NCBI RefSeq assembly: GCF_014650955.1
Contig: NZ_BMVY01000025.1
Coordinates: 1-64,000 of the forward strand
Source: Streptomyces tauricus
Lineage (GTDB): Bacteria > Actinomycetota > Actinomycetes > Streptomycetales > Streptomycetaceae
Length of the DNA: 64,000 nt
Direction: 5' to 3'
Shown here: positions 23,064 to 31,587 of the stretch, piece after piece
Position numbering within the stretch: the stretch's first letter is position 1
Layout: every line of letters begins with the position of its first letter
Program-made: the position numbers and the translations under genes
Notes under the pieces: generated by a model
Database searches by the model: none
Told to the model about the DNA's origin: nothing
What the model saw: only the letters and a program-made list of their open reading frames with translations

Positions 23064-24709
23064 GCGGGCGACGACGGCCGCGTACGCAGCGGCGCCGACA
23101 GTCCGGGGTCCCGCACGCGCTGCGGCGCCGGCAGCCTCGGACCCTGCGGACGCGGCTCGTCGTCTCGGCGGTCGCGCTGATCGCGGTGGTGTGCGCGGTG
23201 ATCGGTACGGTCACGACGATCGCGCTCCGCTCCCATCTGTACGAGCAACTCGACGAAACGCTGCGGGACGCCACCATGCGGGCGGCCGGCCCCCTGCGGA
23301 TCGAGGGCCTCCAGCCCGACCCCGGTGGCAAGGACAAGCCGAGGAAGACGCTGTCGGAGTTCGTCCAGCAGGGCCCGCAGCCCAGCGGCACGGTCGCCGC
23401 GGAGGTCACCGGCGGCAGCATCTCCGAGGCGCAGGTCGGCAAGAAGACCAAGAGCGACGACGGCATACCGGACCTCGACGCCGAGGCGCTCACCACGGCC
23501 CAGAAAGCCGTCCTCGCCGACGTGCCGCAGGACGGCAGGCCGCACACGGTCACGCTGCCCGGCCTCGGCGAGTACCACGTGCAGTTCCAGACCGGTGACA
23601 ACGGCTCGTTCTACGTGGGCGTGCCCACCGAGGACGTCACGAACACGCTCAACACCCTCATCCTCGTCGAGGTGAGCGTCACGCTCGCCGGGCTCATCGC
23701 CGCCTCGTTCGCCGGGGCGACCATCGTGACCGTGGCCCTGCGCCCCCTGCGCAAGGTCGCCTCCACCGCCACCCGCGTCTCCGAACTGCCCCTGCACACC
23801 GGCGAGGTGACCCTCAACGAACGGGTCGCCGAGTCCGAGACCGACCCCCACACCGAGGTCGGCCAGGTCGGGGCCGCGCTCAACCGCATGCTCGACCACG
23901 TCCACGGCGCCCTGCACGCGCGCCAGGAGAGCGAGACGCGCGTACGGCAGTTCGTGGCGGACGCCAGCCATGAGCTGCGTACACCTCTCGCGTCCATCCG
24001 CGGCTACGCCGAACTGACCAGACGTGGAAGAGAAGAGACCGGGCCCGATACGCGGCACGCGCTGGGCCGGATCGAGTCCGAGGCCGGGCGCATGACCGGA
24101 CTCGTCGAGGACCTCCTGCTGCTCGCGCGCCTCGACGCCGGCCGGCCGCTCAGTTACGAGCACACCGACCTCTCCCCGCTGGTCGTGGACGCCGTGAGCG
24201 ACGCCCGCGCGGCCGGCCGCGAGCACAACTGGCGGTTGGAGCTGCCCGACGAACCCGCGCTGGTCCTGGCCGACGCGGCCCGCGTCCAGCAGGTCATGGT
24301 CAATCTGTTCGCGAACGCGCGCACCCACACCCCACCCGGTACGACGGTGACCGCCCGCGTGCGCCGCCAGGGATCCTGGGTGTGCGTGGACGTCCAGGAC
24401 AACGGTCAGGGAATTCCCCCGGACCTCCTGCCGCACGTCTTCGAACGGTTCGCGCGCGGCGACTCGTCACGCTCGCGTTCCTCCGGGTCGACCGGGCTCG
24501 GCCTCGCCATCGTGCAGGCCGTCGCCGCCGCGCACGGCGGCGCGGTGACAGTCGACAGCGTCCCCGGACACACGGTGTTCACCGTGCATCTCCCCGCGCT
24601 CACCCCTCAAGCGCCCCATTCTCATGAGGCGTTCATTTCTCAAACAAATTCACAACCGTACTCACAGGCACACCACAGCGCGACCACATGGGTGCAACAG
24701 GGCGCTTGA
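23060..24709 (+). CDS. Sensor histidine kinase (HAMP, HisKA, HATPase)
   Basis: This 549-residue membrane kinase has TM helix 1 (about 32-54), an extracytoplasmic sensor region of about 145 residues, TM2 (about 200-222) followed by HAMP, HisKA with SHELRTPL and His304, and an HATPase domain with VNLFANARTH, DNGQGIP and GSTGLGLAI. The unusual Ser/Gln/His-rich C-terminal tail arises because the downstream promoter motif lies inside its coding end. It is translationally coupled to the response regulator. The signal is unknown; association with cell-surface glycosyltransferases suggests envelope sensing. Confidence 0.93.
   Translation: MSGRRRPRTQRRRQSGVPHALRRRQPRTLRTRLVVSAVALIAVVCAVIGTVTTIALRSHLYEQLDETLRDATMRAAGPLRIEGLQPDPGGKDKPRKTLSEFVQQGPQPSGTVAAEVTGGSISEAQVGKKTKSDDGIPDLDAEALTTAQKAVLADVPQDGRPHTVTLPGLGEYHVQFQTGDNGSFYVGVPTEDVTNTLNTLILVEVSVTLAGLIAASFAGATIVTVALRPLRKVASTATRVSELPLHTGEVTLNERVAESETDPHTEVGQVGAALNRMLDHVHGALHARQESETRVRQFVADASHELRTPLASIRGYAELTRRGREETGPDTRHALGRIESEAGRMTGLVEDLLLLARLDAGRPLSYEHTDLSPLVVDAVSDARAAGREHNWRLELPDEPALVLADAARVQQVMVNLFANARTHTPPGTTVTARVRRQGSWVCVDVQDNGQGIPPDLLPHVFERFARGDSSRSRSSGSTGLGLAIVQAVAAAHGGAVTVDSVPGHTVFTVHLPALTPQAPHSHEAFISQTNSQPYSQAHHSATTWVQQGA
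24636..24654. promoter_or_regulatory. TTTCTCA-N5-ATTCACA motif before the glycosyltransferase pair
   Basis: This second copy of the motif at 22259 lies within the last codons of the kinase gene, about 70-90 bases before the GT2 start. It is followed by ACTCACAG at about 24661. It is a candidate binding site for the adjacent response regulator. Confidence 0.55.
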
Positions 24710-24723
24710 CGACAGTCGTTGTC

Positions 24724-26205
24724 ATGCGAACCGAACCTTCTCCCGGCAACCTGCCGGCGCGGGAGCACCTCCCGGCCGGAAATGCCGGTACGCCTGTCCT
24801 GGACGTAGTGATCCCCGTCTACAACGAGGAGAAGGACCTCCAGCCGTGTGTGCTCAGACTCCACGAGCACCTGTCCCGCACCTTCCCGTACGCGTTCCGC
24901 ATCACCGTCGCGGACAACGCGTCCACGGACACCACTCCCCTGGTGGCGGCGCGGCTGGCGGCGGAGCTCCCCGAGGTCAGATCGTTCCGGCTGGAGCAGA
25001 AGGGCCGCGGCCGGGCGCTGCGGACCGTCTGGTCCGCCTCGGACGCCCCGGTCCTCGCCTACATGGACGTCGACCTCTCCACCGACCTGAACGCGCTGCT
25101 CCCGCTGGTCGCCCCACTGATCTCCGGTCACTCCGACCTGGCGATCGGCTCGCGGCTGGCCCGCAGCTCGCGGGTGGTGCGGGGCGCCAAGCGGGAGTTC
25201 ATCTCCCGTACGTACAACCTGATCCTGCGGGGGTCGCTGCAGGCGCGGTTCTCCGACGCGCAGTGCGGCTTCAAGGCCATCCGGCGCGATGTCGCGCAGG
25301 TACTGCTGCCGCTGGTGGAGGACACCGGATGGTTCTTCGACACCGAGATGCTGGTCCTCGCCGAACGGGCCGGACTGCGCATCCACGAGGTGCCGGTCGA
25401 CTGGGTCGACGACCCGGACTCGACCGTGCACATCGTGAAGACCGCGACCGACGACCTGAAGGGTGTGTGGCGCGTGGGACGCGCCCTCGCCACCGGCTCG
25501 CTGGCGCTCGACCGGCTCGCCCGCCCGTTCGGCGACGACCCGCGCGACCGTGAGATCAGCGGCGTACCGAAGGGCCTGGCCCGCCAGCTCGTCGGATTCT
25601 GTGTCGTGGGCGCCCTGTCCACGCTGTTCTACCTGGTGCTCTACAGCGGCTTCCGTACGTTCTCCGGTTCGCAGATCGCCAACGCGCTCGCCCTGCTCGT
25701 CTCGGCGGTCGCCAACACCGCCGCCAACCGGCGCCTGACCTTCGGCGTACGCGGCAAGGGCGGCGCGGTCCGCCACCAGGCACAGGGCCTGGTCGTCTTC
25801 GGCATCGGACTCGCCCTCACCAGCGGCTCGCTCGCCGCCCTGAACGCGGCGACGACCGAGCCGGCGCACGCCACCGAACTCGCGGTCCTGATCGTCGCCA
25901 ACCTCGCGGCGACCGTACTGCGGTTCCTGCTCTTCCGGGCCTGGGTGTTCCCGGACCGGCACGACACGTCACCGTCGACCGTCGTCGCCTCTCACACCCC
26001 CGCCGCACCGACGATGCCGCCGACCGTACCGACCGGACCCGCGTCGCCCGTCCACGCGACGGCACCGCGGTCCCCGTACGGCCGGAGCACGCAGTCCCTG
26101 TACGGCACGGCCAACGCTCCGCACGACCACCAGACCTGGGGGGACGCGACCATGCAGATGCAGCCGGTGCGCCCGAACGACCACGACCCGAGGGACGCGC
26201 GATGA
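24724..26205 (+). CDS. GT2 glycosyltransferase fused to GtrA-like membrane domain
   Basis: This 493-residue protein has an N-terminal GT-A domain like dolichyl-phosphate mannose synthase (VVIPVYNEE, ADNASTD, YMDVDLSTD, GFKAIRR), then from about 285 a GtrA-type region of four TM helices (LVGFCVVGALSTLFYLVLY and onward) and a Pro/Thr-rich cytoplasmic tail. It probably makes a polyprenyl-phosphate sugar and helps move it across the membrane for the GT39 enzyme encoded next, whose ATG overlaps its stop (ATGA). No clear ribosome site precedes ATG 24724. Confidence 0.88.
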   Translation: MRTEPSPGNLPAREHLPAGNAGTPVLDVVIPVYNEEKDLQPCVLRLHEHLSRTFPYAFRITVADNASTDTTPLVAARLAAELPEVRSFRLEQKGRGRALRTVWSASDAPVLAYMDVDLSTDLNALLPLVAPLISGHSDLAIGSRLARSSRVVRGAKREFISRTYNLILRGSLQARFSDAQCGFKAIRRDVAQVLLPLVEDTGWFFDTEMLVLAERAGLRIHEVPVDWVDDPDSTVHIVKTATDDLKGVWRVGRALATGSLALDRLARPFGDDPRDREISGVPKGLARQLVGFCVVGALSTLFYLVLYSGFRTFSGSQIANALALLVSAVANTAANRRLTFGVRGKGGAVRHQAQGLVVFGIGLALTSGSLAALNAATTEPAHATELAVLIVANLAATVLRFLLFRAWVFPDRHDTSPSTVVASHTPAAPTMPPTVPTGPASPVHATAPRSPYGRSTQSLYGTANAPHDHQTWGDATMQMQPVRPNDHDPRDAR

Positions 26206-28454
26206 CGACGACTCACGACCATCCGGGTACGGGGGCCGCCGACCCCGGCTGGACGCCGCCCACTCCGACCGCCGTACAGGAACCGGGCGTTCCGGCGGAG
26301 CCGACCGCGGAGCCCGCCGCCCCCGAGGACGGCAGCCCCAAGCAGCCCTTCGTACGCCGTCTGTGGCGCGGGCGGCCCGAGGACAACCGCTGGGTGCGCC
26401 CCGCGTTCCTCGGCGCGCTGCTGCTGATCGGCGCGCTCTACACCTGGAACCTCACGGCCTCCGGGTACGCCAACTCCTTCTACTCGGCGGCGGCCCAGGC
26501 CGGCAGCCAGTCCTGGAAGGCCTTCTTCTTCGGCTCGCTCGACTCGGCCAACGCCATCACCGTCGACAAGCCCCCGGCCTCCCTGTGGCCGATGGCGCTG
26601 TCGGTACGGCTGTTCGGCCTGAACTCCTTCGCGATCCTGTTCCCGCAGGTCCTCATGGCCGTCGCCACGGCCGGAGTGCTGTACGGGGCCGTGCGCCGCC
26701 GGTTCACGGCCGCGGCGGGCTTCATCACCATCGCGGTGTTCGCGCTCACACCCGTCGCCGCGCTGATGTTCCGCTTCAACAACCCGGACGCGGCCCTCGC
26801 CCTCCTGATGGCCGTCACGGTCCACTGCGTCCTGCGGGCCATGGAGAAGGCCGAGACGAAGTGGCTGGTGTGGGCGGGCGCGGCCGTCGGGCTGGCCTTC
26901 CTGGTGAAGACCCTCCAGGCCTTCCTGATCCTGCCGCCCCTCGCGATCCTCTACGCCGTCTTCGCGCCGACGACTGTGCGCAGGCGCATCGGGCAGGTGC
27001 TCCTCTCCGGCCTGGCGATGATCGTCGCGGGCGGCTGGTGGGTGGCCCTGGTCGAGCTGTGGCCGGCGTCCTCCCGCCCGTACATCGGCGGCTCGCAGAA
27101 CAACTCCTTCCTGGAACTGACCTTCGGCTACAACGGACTCGGCCGGATCAACGGAGAGGAGACCGGCAGTGTCGGGGGCGGCGGAGGCGGTGCCGGTGGC
27201 GGTGGCTGGGGCGAGACCGGCTGGGACCGGATGTTCAGCTCCTCCATCGGCGGTCAGATCTCCTGGCTGATCCCGGCGGCGCTGATCGTGCTGGCCGCGG
27301 GGATCGCGCTGACCTGGAAGGCGCGGCGGACCGACACGGCCCGTGCCGCGTTCCTCGCCTGGGGCGGCTCGCTGCTGATCACCATGGTGGTCTTCAGCTT
27401 CATGCAGGGCATCTTCCACGAGTACTACACCGTGGCCCTCGCCCCGTACGTCGCCGCCGTGGTCGGCATGGGCGCGAGCGTGCTGTGGGAAGAGCGCGGC
27501 CGGATGTGGATCTCGCTCACCATGGCGGCCGGAAGCACGGCCACCGCGGTCTGGGGGTACGTGCTTCTGAACCGTTCCTCCGACTACCTGCCCTGGCTGA
27601 AGTGGCTGGTCCTGGTCGGCGGTCTGGTCGCGGCACTCGGTCTGATCTTCATCGCGCGGCTGGGGCGCAGGCTGTCCCTCGCGGTGGTCGGGCTCAGCTT
27701 CGTCGCGGCTCTCGCGGGCCCGACGGCGTACACGCTGACCACGCTGAACGAGGGCCACAGCGGTTCGATCGTCACGGCGGGTCCCTCGGTCTCGGGCGGT
27801 CGCGGCGGCCCCGGCGGTGGTGGCGGCATGGGCGGCGGCCCGGGCGGCGGCGGGATGCCGGGCGGCAACCAGCGGGGCGGCACCGGCCAGAACCAGCAGG
27901 GCGGCGGCATGGGCCAGCCCCCGACCGGCGGCTTCCCCGGCGGCGGCCAGCAGGGCCAGCAGGGCCAGCAGGGCCAGCAGAACGGCAATGGCCAGACGGG
28001 TCAGAACGGCCGGACCCAGCCGGGTGGCGGTACCGCCGGCGGCACCGGTGACGGTGGCGGCATGGGCGGCGGTGGTATGGGCGGCCTGCTCAACGGCGCG
28101 ACCGTCAGCTCCGAGGCCAAGGCGCTCCTGGAGAAGAACTCCGGGGACTACACCTGGGCCGCGGCGGCCATCGGCGCGCAGAACGCCGCGAGCTACCAGC
28201 TCTCCACCGGCGACCCGGTGATGGCGATCGGCGGCTTCAACGGCAGCGACCCGTCGCCGACGCTGGCCCAGTTCAAGAAGTACGTGGCGGACGGGAAGAT
28301 CCACTACTTCATCTCGTCCGGCTCCATGGGCGGTGGCGGCAGCAGCGACTCCGGCACGGCGTCCAAGATCAGCACGTGGGTCGAGGCCAACTTCAAGAAG
28401 GTGACGGTCGGTTCGTCCACCTTCTACGACCTGACGCAGCCCACGAGCAGCTGA
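26202..28454 (+). CDS. GT39/ArnT-like membrane glycosyltransferase with Gly/Gln-rich segment
   Basis: In this 750-residue polytopic enzyme of the PMT/ArnT type, the first extracytoplasmic loop after TM1 has SLDSANAITVDKPP, where the catalytic acidic residue lies, and about 12 hydrophobic helices run to about residue 525. A Gly/Gln/Met-rich low-complexity region (about 527-635) then leads to a C-terminal extracytoplasmic domain (640-750). It should transfer a sugar from a polyprenyl-phosphate donor to a surface acceptor. It is coupled to the GT2-GtrA gene and ends at a strong terminator. Confidence 0.88.
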   Translation: MTTTHDHPGTGAADPGWTPPTPTAVQEPGVPAEPTAEPAAPEDGSPKQPFVRRLWRGRPEDNRWVRPAFLGALLLIGALYTWNLTASGYANSFYSAAAQAGSQSWKAFFFGSLDSANAITVDKPPASLWPMALSVRLFGLNSFAILFPQVLMAVATAGVLYGAVRRRFTAAAGFITIAVFALTPVAALMFRFNNPDAALALLMAVTVHCVLRAMEKAETKWLVWAGAAVGLAFLVKTLQAFLILPPLAILYAVFAPTTVRRRIGQVLLSGLAMIVAGGWWVALVELWPASSRPYIGGSQNNSFLELTFGYNGLGRINGEETGSVGGGGGGAGGGGWGETGWDRMFSSSIGGQISWLIPAALIVLAAGIALTWKARRTDTARAAFLAWGGSLLITMVVFSFMQGIFHEYYTVALAPYVAAVVGMGASVLWEERGRMWISLTMAAGSTATAVWGYVLLNRSSDYLPWLKWLVLVGGLVAALGLIFIARLGRRLSLAVVGLSFVAALAGPTAYTLTTLNEGHSGSIVTAGPSVSGGRGGPGGGGGMGGGPGGGGMPGGNQRGGTGQNQQGGGMGQPPTGGFPGGGQQGQQGQQGQQNGNGQTGQNGRTQPGGGTAGGTGDGGGMGGGGMGGLLNGATVSSEAKALLEKNSGDYTWAAAAIGAQNAASYQLSTGDPVMAIGGFNGSDPSPTLAQFKKYVADGKIHYFISSGSMGGGGSSDSGTASKISTWVEANFKKVTVGSSTFYDLTQPTSS

Positions 28455-28471
28455 CGTACTGCACCGAAGGC

Positions 28472-28509
28472 GGTGGCCCGGGCGAACGAAAGCCCGGGCC
28501 ACCTTTTTT
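28472..28509 (+). terminator. Rho-independent terminator after the GT39 gene
   Basis: A perfect 12-bp stem (GGTGGCCCGGGC and its complement), loop GAACGAAA and a run of six T form a textbook terminator for the two-component/glycosyltransferase operon. Confidence 0.95.
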
Positions 28510-28515
28510 GTTGTT

Positions 28516-28547
28516 GTACGCCGTATAGGGACTGTTCTACGGTGTAC
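28516..28547. promoter_or_regulatory. Operator-like inverted repeat before the DHA2 exporter
   Basis: GTACGCCGTA (28516-28525) and TACGGTGTAC (28538-28547) are inverted with one mismatch and end three bases before the exporter ATG. The TetR-type gene downstream is the obvious candidate to bind here. Confidence 0.65.
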
Positions 28548-28550
28548 AGC

Positions 28551-30068
28551 ATGCCAACCCCGCAAGGCCAAACCGGCCAAACCGGCCACGTCGGCTCCGT
28601 CGGCGGCCACCCCCAGCGGTGGCTGATCCTCGGCGTCATCTGCCTCGCCCAGCTCACCGTGCTGCTCGACAACACCGTGCTGAACGTCGCGATCCCCACC
28701 CTCACCGAGGAACTGGGCGCCGGCACCTCCGACATCCAGTGGATGATCAACGCGTACTCGCTGGTGCAGTCGGGGCTCCTGCTCAGCGCGGGCAGCGCGG
28801 CCGACCGCTACGGCCGCAAGAAGATGCTGGTCGCGGGACTCGTGCTGTTCGGTATCGGCTCACTGGTCGCCGGACTCGCCGACACCACCGGCCAGTTGAT
28901 AGCCGCCCGCGCGGGCATGGGTATCGGCGGCGCGCTCCTGCTCACCACCACACTCGCCGTCGCGATGCAGATCTTCGCGCCCGAGGAGCAGCCGAAGGCC
29001 ATCGGCATCTGGAGCGCCGTCAACGCCCTCGGCTTCGCGACCGGCCCCCTGCTCGGCGGGTTCATGCTCGACCACTACTGGTGGGGCGCGATCTTCCTGG
29101 TCAACCTGCCGGTGGTGGCCCTGGCCCTCTGCGCCGTGATCAGCCTCGTACCGGAGTCCAAGAACCCGCGCGGCGACCGCCCCGACCTGCTCGGCGCCCT
29201 GCTCTCCACGATCGGCATGACCGCCCTCGTGTACGCGATCATCTCCGGCCCGGAACACGGCTGGACCTCCGCCCGCGTCCTCACCACGGCGGGCCTGGCA
29301 CTCGTGGTCCTGGCCCTCTTCGCCTACTGGGAGAGCCGGATCCCGTATCCCATGCTCGACCTGCACTTCTTCCGGGACCGGCACTTCACGGGGGCGGTCG
29401 CCGGTGCCGTACTGATCACCTTCGGGATGGGCGGCGCGCTCTTCCTGCTGACCCAGCACCTCCAGTTCGTCCTCGGATACGGCCCCCTGGAAGCGGGGCT
29501 GCGCACGGCGCCGCTCGCCCTGACCGTGGTGGCCCTCAACTTCACCGGCCTCTCCGCGAAGTGGACGGCGAAGCTCGGCACGCCCGTCTCGATCGCCCTC
29601 GGCATGGTCCTGATGTCCGGCGGGCTGGTGTCGATCGCGACCCTCGCGTCGAGTGGTTACGCCGGTACGCTGCTCGGCCTGCTGCTCATCGGCGGGGGCT
29701 GCGCGATTGCCAACCCCGCCATGGCGCACGCCATCATGAGCGCGATCCCGCCGGAGAAGGCGGGCGTGGGCGCGGGCGTCAACGGCACACTGGCCGAGTT
29801 CGGCAACGGCCTCGGCGTCGCCGTCCTCGGCGCAGTCCTCAACGCCCGCTTCGCCGCGCTGATCCCGTTCGCCGCGGCCTCGCTCCCGGCGACGCTCGCC
29901 GCCGCGGACTCCGCGGACGAGCGGGCGCGGATCACGGACGGGTTCGCGTCGGGTCTGGAGACCAGCCAGCTGGTGGGTGCGGTGGCCGTGCTCCTCGGTG
30001 GACTGCTGGCCGCCGCGTTGCTTCGGCGGGCCGAGAGGGCAGACTCCGCGGTGGCGGTGCCGATGTGA
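28551..30068 (+). CDS. DHA2-family MFS drug exporter (14 TM)
   Basis: This 505-residue proton-coupled multidrug efflux pump of the EmrB/QacA type has the motif C-like LDNTVLNVAIPTL in TM1, motif A GSAADRYGRKK between TM2 and TM3, about 14 hydrophobic helices and a long N-terminal Gln/Gly leader. ATG 28551 is chosen because the operator palindrome and promoter lie directly upstream. The TetR gene 80 bp after the stop is its probable local repressor. The substrate is unknown. Confidence 0.93.
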   Translation: MPTPQGQTGQTGHVGSVGGHPQRWLILGVICLAQLTVLLDNTVLNVAIPTLTEELGAGTSDIQWMINAYSLVQSGLLLSAGSAADRYGRKKMLVAGLVLFGIGSLVAGLADTTGQLIAARAGMGIGGALLLTTTLAVAMQIFAPEEQPKAIGIWSAVNALGFATGPLLGGFMLDHYWWGAIFLVNLPVVALALCAVISLVPESKNPRGDRPDLLGALLSTIGMTALVYAIISGPEHGWTSARVLTTAGLALVVLALFAYWESRIPYPMLDLHFFRDRHFTGAVAGAVLITFGMGGALFLLTQHLQFVLGYGPLEAGLRTAPLALTVVALNFTGLSAKWTAKLGTPVSIALGMVLMSGGLVSIATLASSGYAGTLLGLLLIGGGCAIANPAMAHAIMSAIPPEKAGVGAGVNGTLAEFGNGLGVAVLGAVLNARFAALIPFAAASLPATLAAADSADERARITDGFASGLETSQLVGAVAVLLGGLLAAALLRRAERADSAVAVPM

Positions 30069-30147
30069 GGGCCGCCCTGTGCAAGGGCTGGGGCGGAACT
30101 CGGTGTTCCGGGACGCCCCGGTGGTGGAGTTCCGAGGAAGGTGCGCC

Positions 30148-30924
30148 ATGGTGAGGGCAGTCGACCGGGCCGAGCGCCCGGTACGGACCAGCGTGTGGTT
30201 GGAGGGCAAGGCCCCGCGAGGTGGTGGCGCCCGGGGCGGCCAGCCGGCGTCGCTCGACCGGGACCGGATCACCGAGGCGACGGTACGGCTGCTCGACGCG
30301 GACGGGCTGGCCAAGTTCTCCATGCGACGGCTGGCCGCCGAGCTGAATGTGACCGCGATGTCCGTCTACTGGTACGTGGACACGAAGGACGACCTTCTTG
30401 AGCTCGCGCTCGACGCGATCTACGGCGAACTGGAGTTGCCCGACCCGGCGGCGGACGAGGACTGGCGGGATCAGCTCCGTGCGATCGCCTCCGGGTACCG
30501 GGCGCTTCTCGTACGGCATCCCTGGGCCTCGCCGCTCGCCGGGACGTTCCTCAACATCGGGCCCAGGTCCATCGCCTTCTCGCGGACCGTGCAGCGGGTG
30601 ATCCGCAGGACGGGGCTGCCCACGCACCGGCTGGCGGGGGCCATCTCGGCCGTCTTCCAGTTCGTGTACGGGTTCGGCACGATCGAGGGGCACTTCACGG
30701 CGCGCTCGGCCGAGGCCGGGATGAGCCCTGACGCGTACTTCCAGCAGGCGCTGAGCGCGTTGAAGGGGGCGCCCGAGCTTGATGACGTGCTGGAGGAGAG
30801 CACGGAGATCATGCGGGCGCGTGGGGGGAGCACGGTGGAGGAGATGTACGAGCGGGACTTCGGGTTCGCGTTGGATCTGGTGATCGCGGGGATCGAGACG
30901 GTGGTGCTTCGCGGGGAGGGGTAG
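30148..30924 (+). CDS. TetR-family regulator of the exporter
   Basis: This 258-residue protein has an N-terminal extension of about 45 residues, then a TetR HTH (ITEATVRLLDADGLAKFSMRRLAAELNVTAMSVYWYV, split across the helices) and a TetR_C-type ligand domain (about 110-250). ATG 30148 follows GAGGAAGG at a good distance. It lies downstream of the exporter on the same strand and is expected to bind the inverted repeat at 28516-28547. Confidence 0.92.
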   Translation: MVRAVDRAERPVRTSVWLEGKAPRGGGARGGQPASLDRDRITEATVRLLDADGLAKFSMRRLAAELNVTAMSVYWYVDTKDDLLELALDAIYGELELPDPAADEDWRDQLRAIASGYRALLVRHPWASPLAGTFLNIGPRSIAFSRTVQRVIRRTGLPTHRLAGAISAVFQFVYGFGTIEGHFTARSAEAGMSPDAYFQQALSALKGAPELDDVLEESTEIMRARGGSTVEEMYERDFGFALDLVIAGIETVVLRGEG

Positions 30925-30960
30925 GGGTGCGGGGGGTTTGGGCGCTGCCCTTTAAAGACG

Positions 30961-31029
30961 AAAAGATTGCGCCGTTCCCCGCGCCCCTGAGGGCAAAGAC
31001 AAAAGATTGCGCCGTTCCCCGCGCCCCTG
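30961..31029. repeat. Duplicated 29-bp intergenic element
   Basis: AAAAGATTGCGCCGTTCCCC followed by GCGCCCCTG occurs at 30961-30989 and again at 31001-31029, in a 40-bp tandem arrangement. The core GTTCCCCGCGCCCCT is a sequence I recall from many Streptomyces intergenic regions. It lies between convergent genes. Confidence 0.85.
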
Positions 31030-31046
31030 GGGTGGTCGGGGTGGGC

Positions 31047-31508
31047 CTATGCCAGATGGGGCGGGAAGCCGCCTGTGGCCACCGGGCCCCATTTTTCCGG
31101 GGTGATGCGGATGATCGACTTGCCTTGCTTCAGCATGGCCTGGCGGTATTCGTTCCAGTCCGGGTGTTCGCCCGAGATGTTGCGGAAGTACTCGACCAGG
31201 GGCTCCACCGAGTCGGGGGAGTCGATCACCTCGGCCGTGCCGTCGATCTGGACCCAGGGGCCGTTCCAGTCGTCGCTCAGGACGATCAGGCTGACCCGCT
31301 CGTCGCGCTTGGCGTTGCGGGTCTTGGCGCGTTCCGGGTAGGTGGAGACGACGATGCGGCCCGAGTCGTCGACCCCGCAGGTCAGGGGCGAACCCTGCGG
31401 GCTCCCGTCGGCCCTGCGCGTCAGCAGGATGGCGCGATGACGGGGGCGTACGAAGTCGAGCAACTCGGCCGCTGATACGGAGGTGTTCGTAGCGATGTTC
31501 GGTGCCAT
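31047..31508 (-). CDS. PPOX-class F420-dependent oxidoreductase-like protein
   Basis: This 153-residue split-barrel flavin/deazaflavin-binding protein has the typical RHRAILLTRRADGSPQGSPL opening, VVSTYPERAKTRNAKRDERV in the phosphate-binding region, and WVQIDGTAEV. In Streptomyces such proteins use F420 or FMN to reduce small molecules; the substrate is not deducible. Start ATG 31508 gives the normal family length. Confidence 0.88.
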   Translation of the reverse strand: MAPNIATNTSVSAAELLDFVRPRHRAILLTRRADGSPQGSPLTCGVDDSGRIVVSTYPERAKTRNAKRDERVSLIVLSDDWNGPWVQIDGTAEVIDSPDSVEPLVEYFRNISGEHPDWNEYRQAMLKQGKSIIRITPEKWGPVATGGFPPHLA

Positions 31509-31587
31509 GGGGGCAGCCTAGGGGCACGGGGGCCCGCCGAGGCTGACCCTGCCGTGCGTACGCCTGTGTCGATGCCCGGGTCGACGG

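Noticed and set aside
25992..28610. 872-codon minus-strand frame opposite the glycosyltransferase genes
   Set aside because: A mirror frame of GC-rich coding DNA: Arg/Gly/His-rich, no ribosome site, while the plus strand encodes recognisable GT2 and GT39 proteins.
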